Shown here: piece after piece, positions 34,524-46,611 of the stretch
Layout of the letters: each line of letters begins with the position of its first letter
Numbering within the stretch: position 1 is the first letter of the stretch
NCBI GenBank assembly: GCA_035650475.1
Contig: DASRHP010000001.1
Location: 62,001-126,000, forward strand
Source: Candidatus Binataceae bacterium
GTDB taxonomy: Bacteria > Desulfobacterota > Binatia > Binatales > Binataceae
DNA length: 64,000 nt
Reading direction: 5' to 3'
Notes under the pieces: model-generated
The model's input: only the letters and a program-made list of their open reading frames with translations
What the model was told of the DNA's origin: nothing
The model's database searches: none
Position numbers and translations under genes: made by a program

Positions 34524-36488
34524 GTGAAACATCTATCATCCTGGCGGGCGGCGGTCCTGCTGTTCGCGCCCCTGTTGCTGCTTGCCGCTCTGGTTCTCGG
34601 CCCGGCCAGGATTAGTCTCGGTCAAGCCACGGGATCGGTCGGCGTCGTGGTGGTCGGTTTCACGGGTACCCTTCCGCCCGGCTTCCAGAACATTTCGTTC
34701 AACGTCGTCTCGGTGCGGCTCAACCCGAGCACGAATCCCAACGTGAGCGACCTCGACCCCAACTGGGTGACGATTCCTGTGCCGCAGGGGGTGGGCCTCA
34801 ACACTACCGGCGTAACCAACCCGTTCACCACGCTGGCGACCCTGTTCAACCTCAACACGACCGGCCAGTCGCCAACCGCGGGCGGCACCGGCCCCAGCGA
34901 GCTGCAGATCGATATGGCGCAGATCGCCACGCTGCCGCAGATGTTCAACAGCTGGACGGTGCCGGCGAGCAACTACCATCAGATCGAGCTCGCGCTCGAC
35001 AACCTCAGCGCGGGCAACGTGATCCCCGACTGCTTCAGCACCAAGCGGCCGCTGGAGGGGTGCATCAGCTCGCAGATCGCGATGTTCAATCCGTCGCCGC
35101 TCCTGCGCACATCGGGCCAAGTCACGGTGCCGCTGGGCGGGGTCGCCACGCTGATCATTCACATCAATCCCACCGCGAATAACAAATCGACGCCGCCATC
35201 CTTCAGCGGCGCCAACTACACGCTGAATCCGAGGATCACCCAGGCCTCCAGCGCAACGGGGCTAATCAGAGGTAGCGCCTCCGGCGCCACCCAAGTGCTG
35301 GCCGAGCTGAGCGGGACCGACCAGGTGGTTGAAACCACCACCCTCGGCGGCGGGCGTTACACGCTGGTGCTGCCGGCGGCAACGGATGGAACGCTTTACG
35401 ACCTGGTCGCCTCGAGCCCAAACTTCGCCTACAAGGTCGCAAGCGGCGTGTTGGTCACGCGCGGACAATCGCAGAAGATAAATCTCGATTCGGCGGGTTT
35501 CGTCGGCGGCAGCTCGCTTTCGGGCCAGATCACAGACCAGTGTTTGGGACTACCAATCGAGGGCGCGACGGTCGAGCTGAAGGACCCCACCACCGGCGTG
35601 GTGCTCGCCAGCGCCAACACCGACGACACCGGCACCTACCCGATGCGGCCGAGCAATTTCGTGCCACAGGCCTTCAAGAGCATCCCCAACGGCACCTATC
35701 GGCTGGTGGTGAGCGCGGCCGGCTACAACACGCAGCAATCGTCGATCACGCTCGCGGGCAACAGCGTGGTCAACGTCGCGCTCGGACGCGCCCAGCTTAG
35801 CGGGTTCGTCACCGTTAACCCCCCGCTGCCTGCCGGTTCGTCGGCACTCAACGTGCTGGTCACCGCCGAGGACCAGGGCACTCATCACATCGAGAACGTC
35901 ACGCTGGCGACGATCCCACCGGGTTCAGGACAGGCAAGCTTCTCGATGTTCGTGCCGGACAGCAGCAAGGTCGCCGCCTTCGACCTGTATGCGGCGGCAA
36001 GCGACCTGTTCAGCGGGCTTCCCGAAAAGTACACCGGGCACACGATCGCCGTACGGAGCGGCGTCGCGAACAGCGGCACCTGCTCGGCCAATCCGCTTCA
36101 TCCGACGCTCGCGATGCAGTGCGTGGGCCATGCCAGCGTAACCGGCACGACCGCAACCTTCGATTCCGGCACCTCGATCGTGCTCTCCAAGAATGGCGTG
36201 CAGTTGATCACCAGCGGAGTCGTGCCGGAAGGCACGCCCAACCCAAGTGCGAGCCCCACGCCGATTGCGGGGCGCTTCGAGTTCTGCGCGCCGGCGGATC
36301 CCCAACCCTATACTTTGCAGCGCTTCGAAACCTCGCCGCCGGGCGCCCAGCCCTCGCCGGCCGCCTCGCCTACCAGCGTGACCATGCTGCCGCCGACGAC
36401 GGTCAACCCGCCGTGCTCGACCATCTGCTCCGATGGCAGCGGCAAGTGCCTGGTGTGCCAGAATCAACCGAACGTCGAGGTGCCGTAA
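34524..36488 (+). CDS. Large exported protein with DUF4382-like and carboxypeptidase-regulatory-like domains
   Basis: 654 residues. A signal sequence (VLLFAPLLLLAALVLGPA) is followed by an N-terminal all-beta domain that resembles DUF4382 (SVGVVVVGFTGTLPPGFQNI). Two Ig-like carboxypeptidase-regulatory-type repeats follow: SGQITDQCLGLPIEGATVEL with TYPMRPSNF and GTYRLVVSAAGYNTQ, then a similar SGFVTVNP domain. The C-terminus is Cys-rich with a Pro-rich stretch (CSTICSDGSGKCLVCQ). Function unknown; the set looks like a cell-surface or adhesion protein. The start is a GTG at 34524. The lipoprotein gene follows in eight bases. Confidence 0.7.
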   Translation: MKHLSSWRAAVLLFAPLLLLAALVLGPARISLGQATGSVGVVVVGFTGTLPPGFQNISFNVVSVRLNPSTNPNVSDLDPNWVTIPVPQGVGLNTTGVTNPFTTLATLFNLNTTGQSPTAGGTGPSELQIDMAQIATLPQMFNSWTVPASNYHQIELALDNLSAGNVIPDCFSTKRPLEGCISSQIAMFNPSPLLRTSGQVTVPLGGVATLIIHINPTANNKSTPPSFSGANYTLNPRITQASSATGLIRGSASGATQVLAELSGTDQVVETTTLGGGRYTLVLPAATDGTLYDLVASSPNFAYKVASGVLVTRGQSQKINLDSAGFVGGSSLSGQITDQCLGLPIEGATVELKDPTTGVVLASANTDDTGTYPMRPSNFVPQAFKSIPNGTYRLVVSAAGYNTQQSSITLAGNSVVNVALGRAQLSGFVTVNPPLPAGSSALNVLVTAEDQGTHHIENVTLATIPPGSGQASFSMFVPDSSKVAAFDLYAAASDLFSGLPEKYTGHTIAVRSGVANSGTCSANPLHPTLAMQCVGHASVTGTTATFDSGTSIVLSKNGVQLITSGVVPEGTPNPSASPTPIAGRFEFCAPADPQPYTLQRFETSPPGAQPSPAASPTSVTMLPPTTVNPPCSTICSDGSGKCLVCQNQPNVEVP

Positions 36489-36496
36489 GTCCCGCG

Positions 36497-37186
36497 ATGA
36501 CTCGCAGATCAAATGGCTATCCCACCCTGCGCCGGTGCGCGGCGCTGATTTTTGCCGGCCTGCTCGGGCTGGGATGCGGCAGCGGAGGCGCCTTCGGCAT
36601 CGCCAATCCCACCGCGCCCGGCAACACCTCCGGCGTGCCCAACGAAACCATCATGTGGCTGCTGGGCACGCCCGGCACCCCGTTCCAAGTCGTGGTGAGC
36701 GACGCCAGCGCGTCGTGGACGATCAAGGGGGTCGTGCCGCAATCGATCATAATCATCAACCCGTCGCCGCCGGTGCAGATGGTGGCGACCAAGCTGTCGA
36801 ATCGCTCGACCCTGCTGAGTGCCGAGATCATCCGCGGCGTAACGCTGGTCGCCGAGTCGTCAACCTATGACGCGTTCGGCACAGTCACCCTGGCGACCAC
36901 CGGCGGAACCGCGCGCATTGCTCCGCAAGCCGATCCCGATGTACGCTTTTTCGTGAAGGCGCCGCTGGCAGGCCTCTTAACTGGATTGATCGAGGACCTG
37001 AGCGAGGGCTTCGTAGTTCAAGCGCGCTCGCCCGTGCTGTTTCTGTTCGAAAACCCGGACGGGCGGGTCGATGGGCAGTTCAGTTCGCTCGACCTCGCGG
37101 GCACCTTCGCAGTCGACATCATCTTCAACGGCGCGGTCGTCAGGCAGGCGACTGGAGGCCCGAACCTCGTCATAAAGTACCCCTAG
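36497..37186 (+). CDS. Putative exported lipoprotein
   Basis: 229 residues. Its signal ends in a lipobox-like LLGLGC with C27, which is close to but not quite the usual consensus, so lipid attachment is likely but not certain. The mature part is beta-rich (TIKGVVPQSIIIINPSP, STLLSAEIIRGVTLVAESS) with no recognised family. It starts eight bases after the large exported protein, so the two are one transcript and probably meet at the cell surface. Confidence 0.65.
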   Translation: MTRRSNGYPTLRRCAALIFAGLLGLGCGSGGAFGIANPTAPGNTSGVPNETIMWLLGTPGTPFQVVVSDASASWTIKGVVPQSIIIINPSPPVQMVATKLSNRSTLLSAEIIRGVTLVAESSTYDAFGTVTLATTGGTARIAPQADPDVRFFVKAPLAGLLTGLIEDLSEGFVVQARSPVLFLFENPDGRVDGQFSSLDLAGTFAVDIIFNGAVVRQATGGPNLVIKYP

Positions 37187-37368
37187 TCCTCCCAGCGCGC
37201 GACGAGGTGAGCGGCGGGCGCCGGTGGACGAAATCGGCCGGACAGGCTAGATTTGCCGAGCCGACTTTTGGCTTGTGTTCTCTTGACTGCTATGAGGATG
37301 ATACTGGCTAGAGCATCGAATCGCACGGCTAGCTTTGGGACAGGCTCCACGCGGGCTGCGGCAGGCCG

Positions 37369-38625
37369 ATGAAGTCGAATCTGCTGCGCCGGGCTTTGCT
37401 GGTGATCGTCGCCATCGCGGTGATCGCCGCCATCTTCCCCGCTATCCGCTACTACCGTTATTTCAGCACCCACGTGTCCACCGACGACGCCTACGTCGAC
37501 GGCACGGTCGGGCTGGTCTCCTCGCGGATCCAGGGCACCGTGATCAAGGTCTTCGTCGAGGATAACTGGCACGTCAAGCCGGGCGACCCGCTGGTCCAGC
37601 TCGATCCCACTGACTACGAGGTGCGGATCACCGAGGCCGAGGCACAGCTTGCGCGCGCGCGACAGACTGTCGACCAGCTCTACGCCCAAGTGCAGGCCGC
37701 CGAGTCGGGGCTCAAGCTGGCCGAATCGCAGCTCATCCAAGCCCGCATCGATTACAACCGGGCCAAGCAGCTGCGCGCGCAGGGCGTGGTGTCGAGCGAG
37801 TACTACGACCAGGCGACCACGGGACTACGCGTCGCGCTCGCCACCGAAGCGCTCGCCAAGCATCAGTTGCTCCAGGCGGAAGCCGCACTCGGCCCCAATC
37901 GCGTGGATCACGAGCGCTACGACCGCGCGATCGTCCGCCAGGCGCAGGCCGCCCTTCAGTTGGCCAAGCTCAACCTGAGCTACACCACGATCAAGGCGCC
38001 GTTCGAGGGAATCGTGACGCGCAAGAGCGTTCACGTCGGCCATCGGATCGAGGTCGGACAGCCGCTGATGGCGCTGGTGCCGGTGCGCGGCCTGTACATA
38101 ACCGCCAACTACAAGGAGACCCAACTCACCGACGTGCGCGTCGGACAGCGCGCCGAGGTCGAGGCGGACATCTATCCCGGCTACGTCTATCACGGACACG
38201 TCGATTCGATCAGTATCGGCACCGGCGCCGCCTTCGCCCTGCTCCCGCCGGAGAACGCCACCGGCAACTGGGTCAAGGTCGTCCAGCGCGTCCCGGTCAA
38301 GATCGTACTCGATAATCCGGAGCCTGCGGATAAGCCGCTGCGGATGGGTCTGTCGGTCGAAGTGAGCATCGACATCAGCGACACCCGCGGGCCATTACTC
38401 TCTTCAACGCTCCAGCACGAATACCATCAGCGCGGGATCATCCCCGAGACGTTGCATTGGCTGCGCCCGCTCGATAACGGCCTGCGCGACCTCCAGAACT
38501 ACCGGCTCTTCCGCGGCCACGCGCCCGCTGTAGGCGTACAACAGCAGCCTCCCGCAGCGCCTTCGCGGCCCGCGGCCACGCCGGCGCCCGCGCAATCCGG
38601 CGGGCCGCGCGCTGCAGCCGACTAG
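37369..38625 (+). CDS. HlyD/EmrA-family membrane-fusion adaptor
   Basis: Periplasmic adaptor for a tripartite exporter. A single N-terminal membrane span (ALLVIVAIAVIAAIFPAI) is followed by STDDAYVDG, lipoyl-like halves (GTVIKVFVEDNWHVKPGD), a long coiled coil (residues about 85-185) and the beta-barrel part with APFEGIVTRKSVHVG. The C-terminal tail is Pro/Ala-rich. 418 residues. EmrA-type adaptors are normally encoded beside an inner-membrane permease; none is present here, so it is an orphan in this window. Confidence 0.9.
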   Translation: MKSNLLRRALLVIVAIAVIAAIFPAIRYYRYFSTHVSTDDAYVDGTVGLVSSRIQGTVIKVFVEDNWHVKPGDPLVQLDPTDYEVRITEAEAQLARARQTVDQLYAQVQAAESGLKLAESQLIQARIDYNRAKQLRAQGVVSSEYYDQATTGLRVALATEALAKHQLLQAEAALGPNRVDHERYDRAIVRQAQAALQLAKLNLSYTTIKAPFEGIVTRKSVHVGHRIEVGQPLMALVPVRGLYITANYKETQLTDVRVGQRAEVEADIYPGYVYHGHVDSISIGTGAAFALLPPENATGNWVKVVQRVPVKIVLDNPEPADKPLRMGLSVEVSIDISDTRGPLLSSTLQHEYHQRGIIPETLHWLRPLDNGLRDLQNYRLFRGHAPAVGVQQQPPAAPSRPAATPAPAQSGGPRAAAD

Positions 38626-38711
38626 CGCGCGGCAAACGCGCGGCGCCCGCAGAGGCGCGGCGTCGGGCGACTACGCTTTCGACGAAGGTACACCAGCGCC
38701 GCTTCGCCGTG

Positions 38712-39782
38712 ATGGAACCTGCGCACAACAACCCGCAGCCTGAGACGTTGGCCGCCGCCCTCGGCGCCTTTCTGGGCAGTACGGTGGAGCGGCTGCGCGT
38801 GCTCGCCAGCGGATGGGAAACCACACTGTACGAATTTGCACTGCGCTCGCGAAGCGAAATGATGCCCGCCGTCGCCGCGGGCGCGCCGCTCGTCCTCCGT
38901 TTCTACCCGAGTGCGAAGGCCGCGGCGAAAGGCGCGCGCGAGTTCGCCATTCTGAACTATCTTGCCGAAGCGGGGTTTCCGGCGCCGCGCGCCTGCCTGT
39001 TCGAGCCGGACCCCACGCCTATCGGCGCACCGTTTCTGGTGATGGAGCGGGTGCGCGGCGGGCCGCTCTTCGCAGTGCGCTCGTTCCCGCAGGCGTTCAG
39101 GACATTTTCGATGGGGTTCCTGGGCTTCGTGCGCGCCCAGGTCCAGCTTCATCGGATGACGCCGCCGCCGGATTTGAACCAGCTGCCAGCCCCGTCAACC
39201 TCCGACTGTGCCGCGGCGCATCTGCTCGATCATACGCTCGCGACGATCGCGCAGCGCATCGAGGAAGGTCCGCTGCCGGGACTTGCCGAGGCGCTGGGCC
39301 GCTTACGCGCGCGGGCGGGCGAATTTCGCGCCGCGCCGGCCTCCTTTCTCCACCTCGACTACCATCCGCAGAACGTCCTGGTCGAGGGATTGCACGTGAC
39401 AGGAGTGATCGACTGGGCCAACGCGGCTGCGGGCGATCGCCATTTCGACGCCGCGACCACCGCGGTCATCCTGTCCACCAGCGCGATGGAGCATCCGCGC
39501 TGGATGCGCCAGAACATCGTCGGCAATACGCTGCGGCGCAATTTCTACCTGCTCTACGTCGCGCTCTACCATACGCTGGCACCGCTCGACTTGCGCCGCC
39601 TGCGTTACTACCAAGGGCTGGCCGCCACGCTGCGATTGTCGATGCTGGGAATGATGCGTACGCGCACGCCGGAGAGTGTCGGCTTTCGCGCGGACGCGAT
39701 AAGCGAGGTCACACCTTCGGTGCTGGGGCTGCTGAGCCGTTACACCGCGCGTAAGACCGGCGCGCGCGTCACCGTCCCGTAG
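38712..39782 (+). CDS. Aminoglycoside-phosphotransferase-fold kinase
   Basis: APH/choline-kinase-fold phosphotransferase; the substrate is unknown and it need not be an antibiotic. Motifs: the N-lobe start WETTLYEFALRSRSE, the catalytic loop FLHLDYHPQNVLV with Asp and Asn, and the metal-binding GVIDWANAAAGDRHFD. A GTG at 38709 and an ATG at 38712 are both possible starts. 356 residues, the family norm. It follows the HlyD-type gene by 86 bases on the same strand. Confidence 0.85.
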   Translation: MEPAHNNPQPETLAAALGAFLGSTVERLRVLASGWETTLYEFALRSRSEMMPAVAAGAPLVLRFYPSAKAAAKGAREFAILNYLAEAGFPAPRACLFEPDPTPIGAPFLVMERVRGGPLFAVRSFPQAFRTFSMGFLGFVRAQVQLHRMTPPPDLNQLPAPSTSDCAAAHLLDHTLATIAQRIEEGPLPGLAEALGRLRARAGEFRAAPASFLHLDYHPQNVLVEGLHVTGVIDWANAAAGDRHFDAATTAVILSTSAMEHPRWMRQNIVGNTLRRNFYLLYVALYHTLAPLDLRRLRYYQGLAATLRLSMLGMMRTRTPESVGFRADAISEVTPSVLGLLSRYTARKTGARVTVP

Positions 39783-39831
39783 CAGTTCTTGCGACGAAGC
39801 GGCTGCGCCTCGTCGAGCCCCCACGTCGCGA

Positions 39832-40221
39832 TTACTTGTTCAGCTCCGGGAAAAGCTGCGCCAGCCTGTCCGCCAGCGACTCCAGCTTGAGGAAGGGTTT
39901 CTCGAAATAGGCAAGCGCCCCCCGGCGCAGATATTCGGCGCGCTCGCCGGTGCTTTTGGGTTGTGCGCTGATAACGATCACCGCGACCTCGGGCGCTTGC
40001 TCGCGGATCATGCTGAACAGTCTCTTCGCATGGACCCCTTCGACCTCGGGCATCATAAGATCGAGCGTGATCAGTTGCGGGCTCAGGCTGCGAAACAACC
40101 TTAACCCCTCTGCCGCATTGCCGGCTTCGCCCACTACCTCGCATCCCATCTGCTCCAGGCGGCGGCGGATGATGTTGCGCGCAGGGATGGAATCCTCGAC
40201 GATCAAAGTGCGGACCGCCAT
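39832..40221 (-). CDS. Single-domain response regulator (CheY-like)
   Basis: Receiver domain only, 129 residues. It has the full active site: acidic pair E9/D10 (LIVEDSIPARN), phospho-acceptor D54 (LITLDLMMPE), switch S85 (VIVISAQ) and K108 (YFEKPF). No output domain, so it would act by protein contact or as a phosphate carrier. It is divergent from the hybrid histidine kinase, with both starts inside a 298-base gap, which makes the pair a likely phosphorelay. Confidence 0.92.
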   Translation of the reverse strand: MAVRTLIVEDSIPARNIIRRRLEQMGCEVVGEAGNAAEGLRLFRSLSPQLITLDLMMPEVEGVHAKRLFSMIREQAPEVAVIVISAQPKSTGERAEYLRRGALAYFEKPFLKLESLADRLAQLFPELNK

Positions 40222-40519
40222 TTATCTCGACCTCCCCGGCCCGAAATCCATCTTATGCCGCCTCGTGCGGCCCCCCTCCAATGACGTTTTAGCATAGGCA
40301 ATAGGTCCTTGCGTTGCATTTTCGCCACCGCTTTCAACCGGGTCTGCAGTATTTGCAATCTTGGGATGAAATTAGACCAGATAAACCTCGGTCCAGTTGT
40401 TGCTTGAGCCAAAGCTAGCCTTCCGCCTCTTTGGCGCCTTGCCCTTCAGTTCCTCAGTTCGTGCGGCAGGTCCGTGTACCGGCGGGCAGCGGGCTAGAGG
40501 AACACAGCACACGCGAGCA

Positions 40520-43588
<3,069 letters not shown>

Positions 43589-43721
43589 AGCATCGCGCTT
43601 CGGACAACCTCAGGTAACGATGGACTTGGCGCCTGAGGCGGACCGCCGTAACCGCCGGCGGCGCCGATGCGTACTCTCGTGGTGAGCGCCCAAGCGAGCG
43701 CATATTCACGAGGTGTCAAAC

Positions 43722-44219
43722 ATGAGCAAGCGACGGACGGCGTTATGGTCCGCGGCGGCCGCGGGCCTTATCCTCGCCGCGACCTGCGGCGCGGCAGCGG
43801 CGCACGGGATGGGCGGCGGGCACGGCGGCGACCGGCAGATGTGGCTGCTGGGGCACGCGGCGGGCCTGAGCCACCAGCAGATCGGCGCGGCTTTCCACAA
43901 TGATCCCAACCTCAAGACCGACTTCACCAACCTGCGCCACACGCGAGAGGCCGCGATCTCCTGCATCGCCAAAGGCGGCTCGTGCGCGAGCGAGATTTCA
44001 GCCTACGCCAACGCCAAACAGGTGCTGACGGCGGAAAAGCTGGGCGTGTGGGAGAAACTCTTCCAGACCCCAGGCGCCAACACCACGCAATCGACCGCGG
44101 TGCTTGGCCAGCTGCGCAACCTGCGCGAGCAGCGACACAAGCTCTTCGAGCAGATTTTCGCCTCGAGCAAGGGCGCCGCGCCGGCGTCAGCTACCGATAG
44201 CCGGCCGGCTCAGCAGTAG
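43722..44219 (+). CDS. Small exported helical protein (Spy/CpxP-like?)
   Basis: 165 residues. The signal peptide (LWSAAAAGLILAATC) ends in AAAAH. The mature part starts GMGGGHGGDRQMW and is helical, with two cysteines (ISCIAKGGSC) and a final RNLREQRHKLFEQIFAS helix. It recalls Spy/CpxP or LTXXQ-type envelope chaperones in size and helical content, but no LTxxQ motif is clear. The ATG at 43722 is preferred over the GTG at 43713. It is convergent with the debranching-enzyme gene. Confidence 0.55.
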   Translation: MSKRRTALWSAAAAGLILAATCGAAAAHGMGGGHGGDRQMWLLGHAAGLSHQQIGAAFHNDPNLKTDFTNLRHTREAAISCIAKGGSCASEISAYANAKQVLTAEKLGVWEKLFQTPGANTTQSTAVLGQLRNLREQRHKLFEQIFASSKGAAPASATDSRPAQQ

Positions 44220-44233
44220 AGCGCACCCACGCG

Positions 44234-44262
44234 GCGGCGGCGCGCGATACGCGCGCCGCCGC
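44234..44262. terminator. 13-base-pair hairpin between convergent genes
   Basis: GCGGCGGCGCGCG (44234-44246) and CGCGCGCCGCCGC (44250-44262) are perfect inverse copies around an ATA loop. It lies between the stop at 44219 (plus) and the stop at 44314 (minus). No T run on either side, so it could stop polymerase in both directions only in the broad sense of a strong stem. Confidence 0.6.
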
Positions 44263-44313
44263 TGTGGTTGTCCCAAATCGTCGGCCTGTGCAATCGACTG
44301 ATACGGCTGTGCC

Positions 44314-46575
44314 TCAGTTGCGGATTTCGACCTCTACCTGGCCGCGTTTTTCGAGCACCTCGACCGCAGCGCCGCCACCCGGCGTGCGCCGCACGGTGAA
44401 TGACACCGTCGCGGCCGGCCCGACTTTGAGCGCATCGACCCGCAGCCAGTCGAGCCAAGCGGGCATCGCGGGCGAAACGATGCGCAGGCGCTGATCGAAA
44501 CCGCGCACGTCGATTCCGAGCATCCCCTGCACGATCGTGAAGACGCTGCCGGCCGACCAGGCCTGCGGATGGCACGCGACCGGGTACGGCACCGGTCCCA
44601 GCCGCTCCTCGCGCGGGAAGCCGCAGAACAGCTCGGGCAAGCTGCCGCTGTGGAAGTACACGGCGGCATCGAGCAGGCTGCTAAGGATACGCATCACGCC
44701 CTCGCGCCGCGCCAGGCGCGAGAGCCCGAAGGCGGCGATCGCGTTGTCGTGTGGCCATACCGAGCCGTTGTGATAGCTCATCGGGTTGTAGCGCCGCTCG
44801 CGCGCGCTGAGCGTGCGCACGCCCCATCCGGAGAACATATCGTCGCTCAGAAGACGCTCGGCGACCGCCGCTGCGCGGTCGCCGTCGAGCAGATCCGCAG
44901 CCAGACAGTGGGCCGCGTTCGATGTCATCACGCGGCACGGACGCTTGTCAGCGTCGAGCGCCAGGGCGACCGTCCGCTCGCGCTCGAGCCAGAAGTCGCG
45001 AACGAAGGCGGCCTTAAGCGCTGCGGCGCGCTCGGCCAGACGATCGGCGAGGCCCGCGCGGCCCAGGCGCGCAGCGATCGCCGAAATCGACCGGTAGGCC
45101 GCATACACGTACCCCTGGACCTCGCATAGCGCGATCGGCGCGCGCGCCAGCGTGCCGTCGGCGTGCGAGATGGCGTCGAAAGAGTCCTTCCACCCCTGGT
45201 TGGCGAGTCCGCGCGGCGTCGCCCGGAAGTATTCCACGTAGCCGTCGCCGTCGCGGTCGCCCCAGCCCTCGATCCATTCCAACGCCCGCTCGACGTTCGG
45301 CCATAGCTCCTGCGCCAGGTCGAGGTCGCCCGTGGTCCTGACGTAGCGCCCGAGCAGCCATAGGAACAGCGGAGTCGAATCGACGCTGCCGTAGTAGCGG
45401 CCGAAGGGGATCTCGCCGCTAGCCGCCATCTCGCCGTAGCGAATCTCATGCAAAATCTTGCCCGGCTGCTCGTCGCGCGCGGGGTCGTCGCGCGTTCCCT
45501 GAAGCGCCGCGAGAGTTTTCAGCGTGCCAACCGCGATCGCTGGATTAAAGGGCAGCGCGAAGAGGGCGGTAATGATGGAATCGCGGCCGAACAGGGTGGC
45601 AAACCACGGGATGCCGGCCATCATGAAGGTACCTTCCGGGGCGTAGCGGATGATCGCCGTGAGATCGGCCACCGAGCGGCGCAGCAGCGAGTCCAACAGC
45701 TCGTTGCTGGCGCTAATCCGCGCCCACCCGCGGGAGAAGACCGCGATCTCGTCGCGCCGCACCTTGAGCGCCTCGTCGAAGCGCGCGATCCGTCCCCGGT
45801 GATTGGCGCTGTCGTTCTCCGAACCGCCGGTGATCCGGACCTCCAGCATCCAGTCCTCGTCGGGCTTGAGGCTGAGCTCGAATGATGCGCGGCCGGCGTC
45901 GAGCGTGGCGGGCGCGGCGCCGAAGGCGACCTCGGTGAAGCGCTCGACGCCGTCCACGCCACGGTAGGAAAAGGCCACGCTGCGCGCATTGATGGCGGGC
46001 GCGCGCCGTTCGCCGCGGCGCTTGCGCTTGACACCGCGGACCTCGAAGAGGTCGGCGAAATCGACCGCAAAGATGAAATCGAGCGAGAAGCGGACGGCCG
46101 CGCGCGAATAGTTATGCACGACCAGCTTATGGAACAGACTCGCGCCCACGATCACCCAGTTGCGCTGGATCTGGACCGCCGTGCGCGGCAACTCGATCTG
46201 CTGGCCGCGCACGCCGAGGTCGGGATTGGTCAAATTGATCCTGAGCTCGGCGTTCTCCTCGCTAGTGTAGGAGTTGAGGTAGTAGGGAGTCTCGCTCGCA
46301 ATTTTGAGTTCGAAGCGACTGAGATGGCGGGTGTCGCGATGAAAAAAGCCCAACGGCTCGAAGGGCGACTCGATGATATCGCCGCCGACTTCGAAGACCG
46401 CAAAGCTCTCGCCGTTAGCCAGCGATCGGGTCGCCCGCCGCGAGCCCAGCGAAGAAGCCAGGATATAGTAGTCGGCGCCGACCTTGATGACGGTGGGAGC
46501 CTCGCGGGACTCGTCGGTGCCGGAGCGCTGCCAGCCGGGCAGGCGCTCCCTGGTCGGATTGCGCTGCTGTTTCAC
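44314..46575 (-). CDS. Amylo-alpha-1,6-glucosidase / glycogen-debranching-type glycosidase
   Basis: Inverting glycosidase with an (alpha/alpha)6 barrel, expected to hydrolyse alpha-1,6 branch points or short alpha-glucans. The N-terminal sugar-binding part has FFHRDTRHLSRFEL; the catalytic barrel follows with GIPWFATLFGRDSIIT, RYYGSVDSTPLFLWL, SDGVL-like HADGTL, and NPMSYHNGSVWPHDNA. About 750 residues, as in the GH63-related bacterial family. I prefer the GTG at 46575, preceded by a GGGGGGGTGA run, over a TTG at 46599. It is 36 bases downstream of aconitase on the same strand. Confidence 0.88.
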   Translation of the reverse strand: MKQQRNPTRERLPGWQRSGTDESREAPTVIKVGADYYILASSLGSRRATRSLANGESFAVFEVGGDIIESPFEPLGFFHRDTRHLSRFELKIASETPYYLNSYTSEENAELRINLTNPDLGVRGQQIELPRTAVQIQRNWVIVGASLFHKLVVHNYSRAAVRFSLDFIFAVDFADLFEVRGVKRKRRGERRAPAINARSVAFSYRGVDGVERFTEVAFGAAPATLDAGRASFELSLKPDEDWMLEVRITGGSENDSANHRGRIARFDEALKVRRDEIAVFSRGWARISASNELLDSLLRRSVADLTAIIRYAPEGTFMMAGIPWFATLFGRDSIITALFALPFNPAIAVGTLKTLAALQGTRDDPARDEQPGKILHEIRYGEMAASGEIPFGRYYGSVDSTPLFLWLLGRYVRTTGDLDLAQELWPNVERALEWIEGWGDRDGDGYVEYFRATPRGLANQGWKDSFDAISHADGTLARAPIALCEVQGYVYAAYRSISAIAARLGRAGLADRLAERAAALKAAFVRDFWLERERTVALALDADKRPCRVMTSNAAHCLAADLLDGDRAAAVAERLLSDDMFSGWGVRTLSARERRYNPMSYHNGSVWPHDNAIAAFGLSRLARREGVMRILSSLLDAAVYFHSGSLPELFCGFPREERLGPVPYPVACHPQAWSAGSVFTIVQGMLGIDVRGFDQRLRIVSPAMPAWLDWLRVDALKVGPAATVSFTVRRTPGGGAAVEVLEKRGQVEVEIRN

Positions 46576-46611
46576 CTCGTCACCCCCCCGCCCCGCCAAT
46601 CGTCCCTCCGT

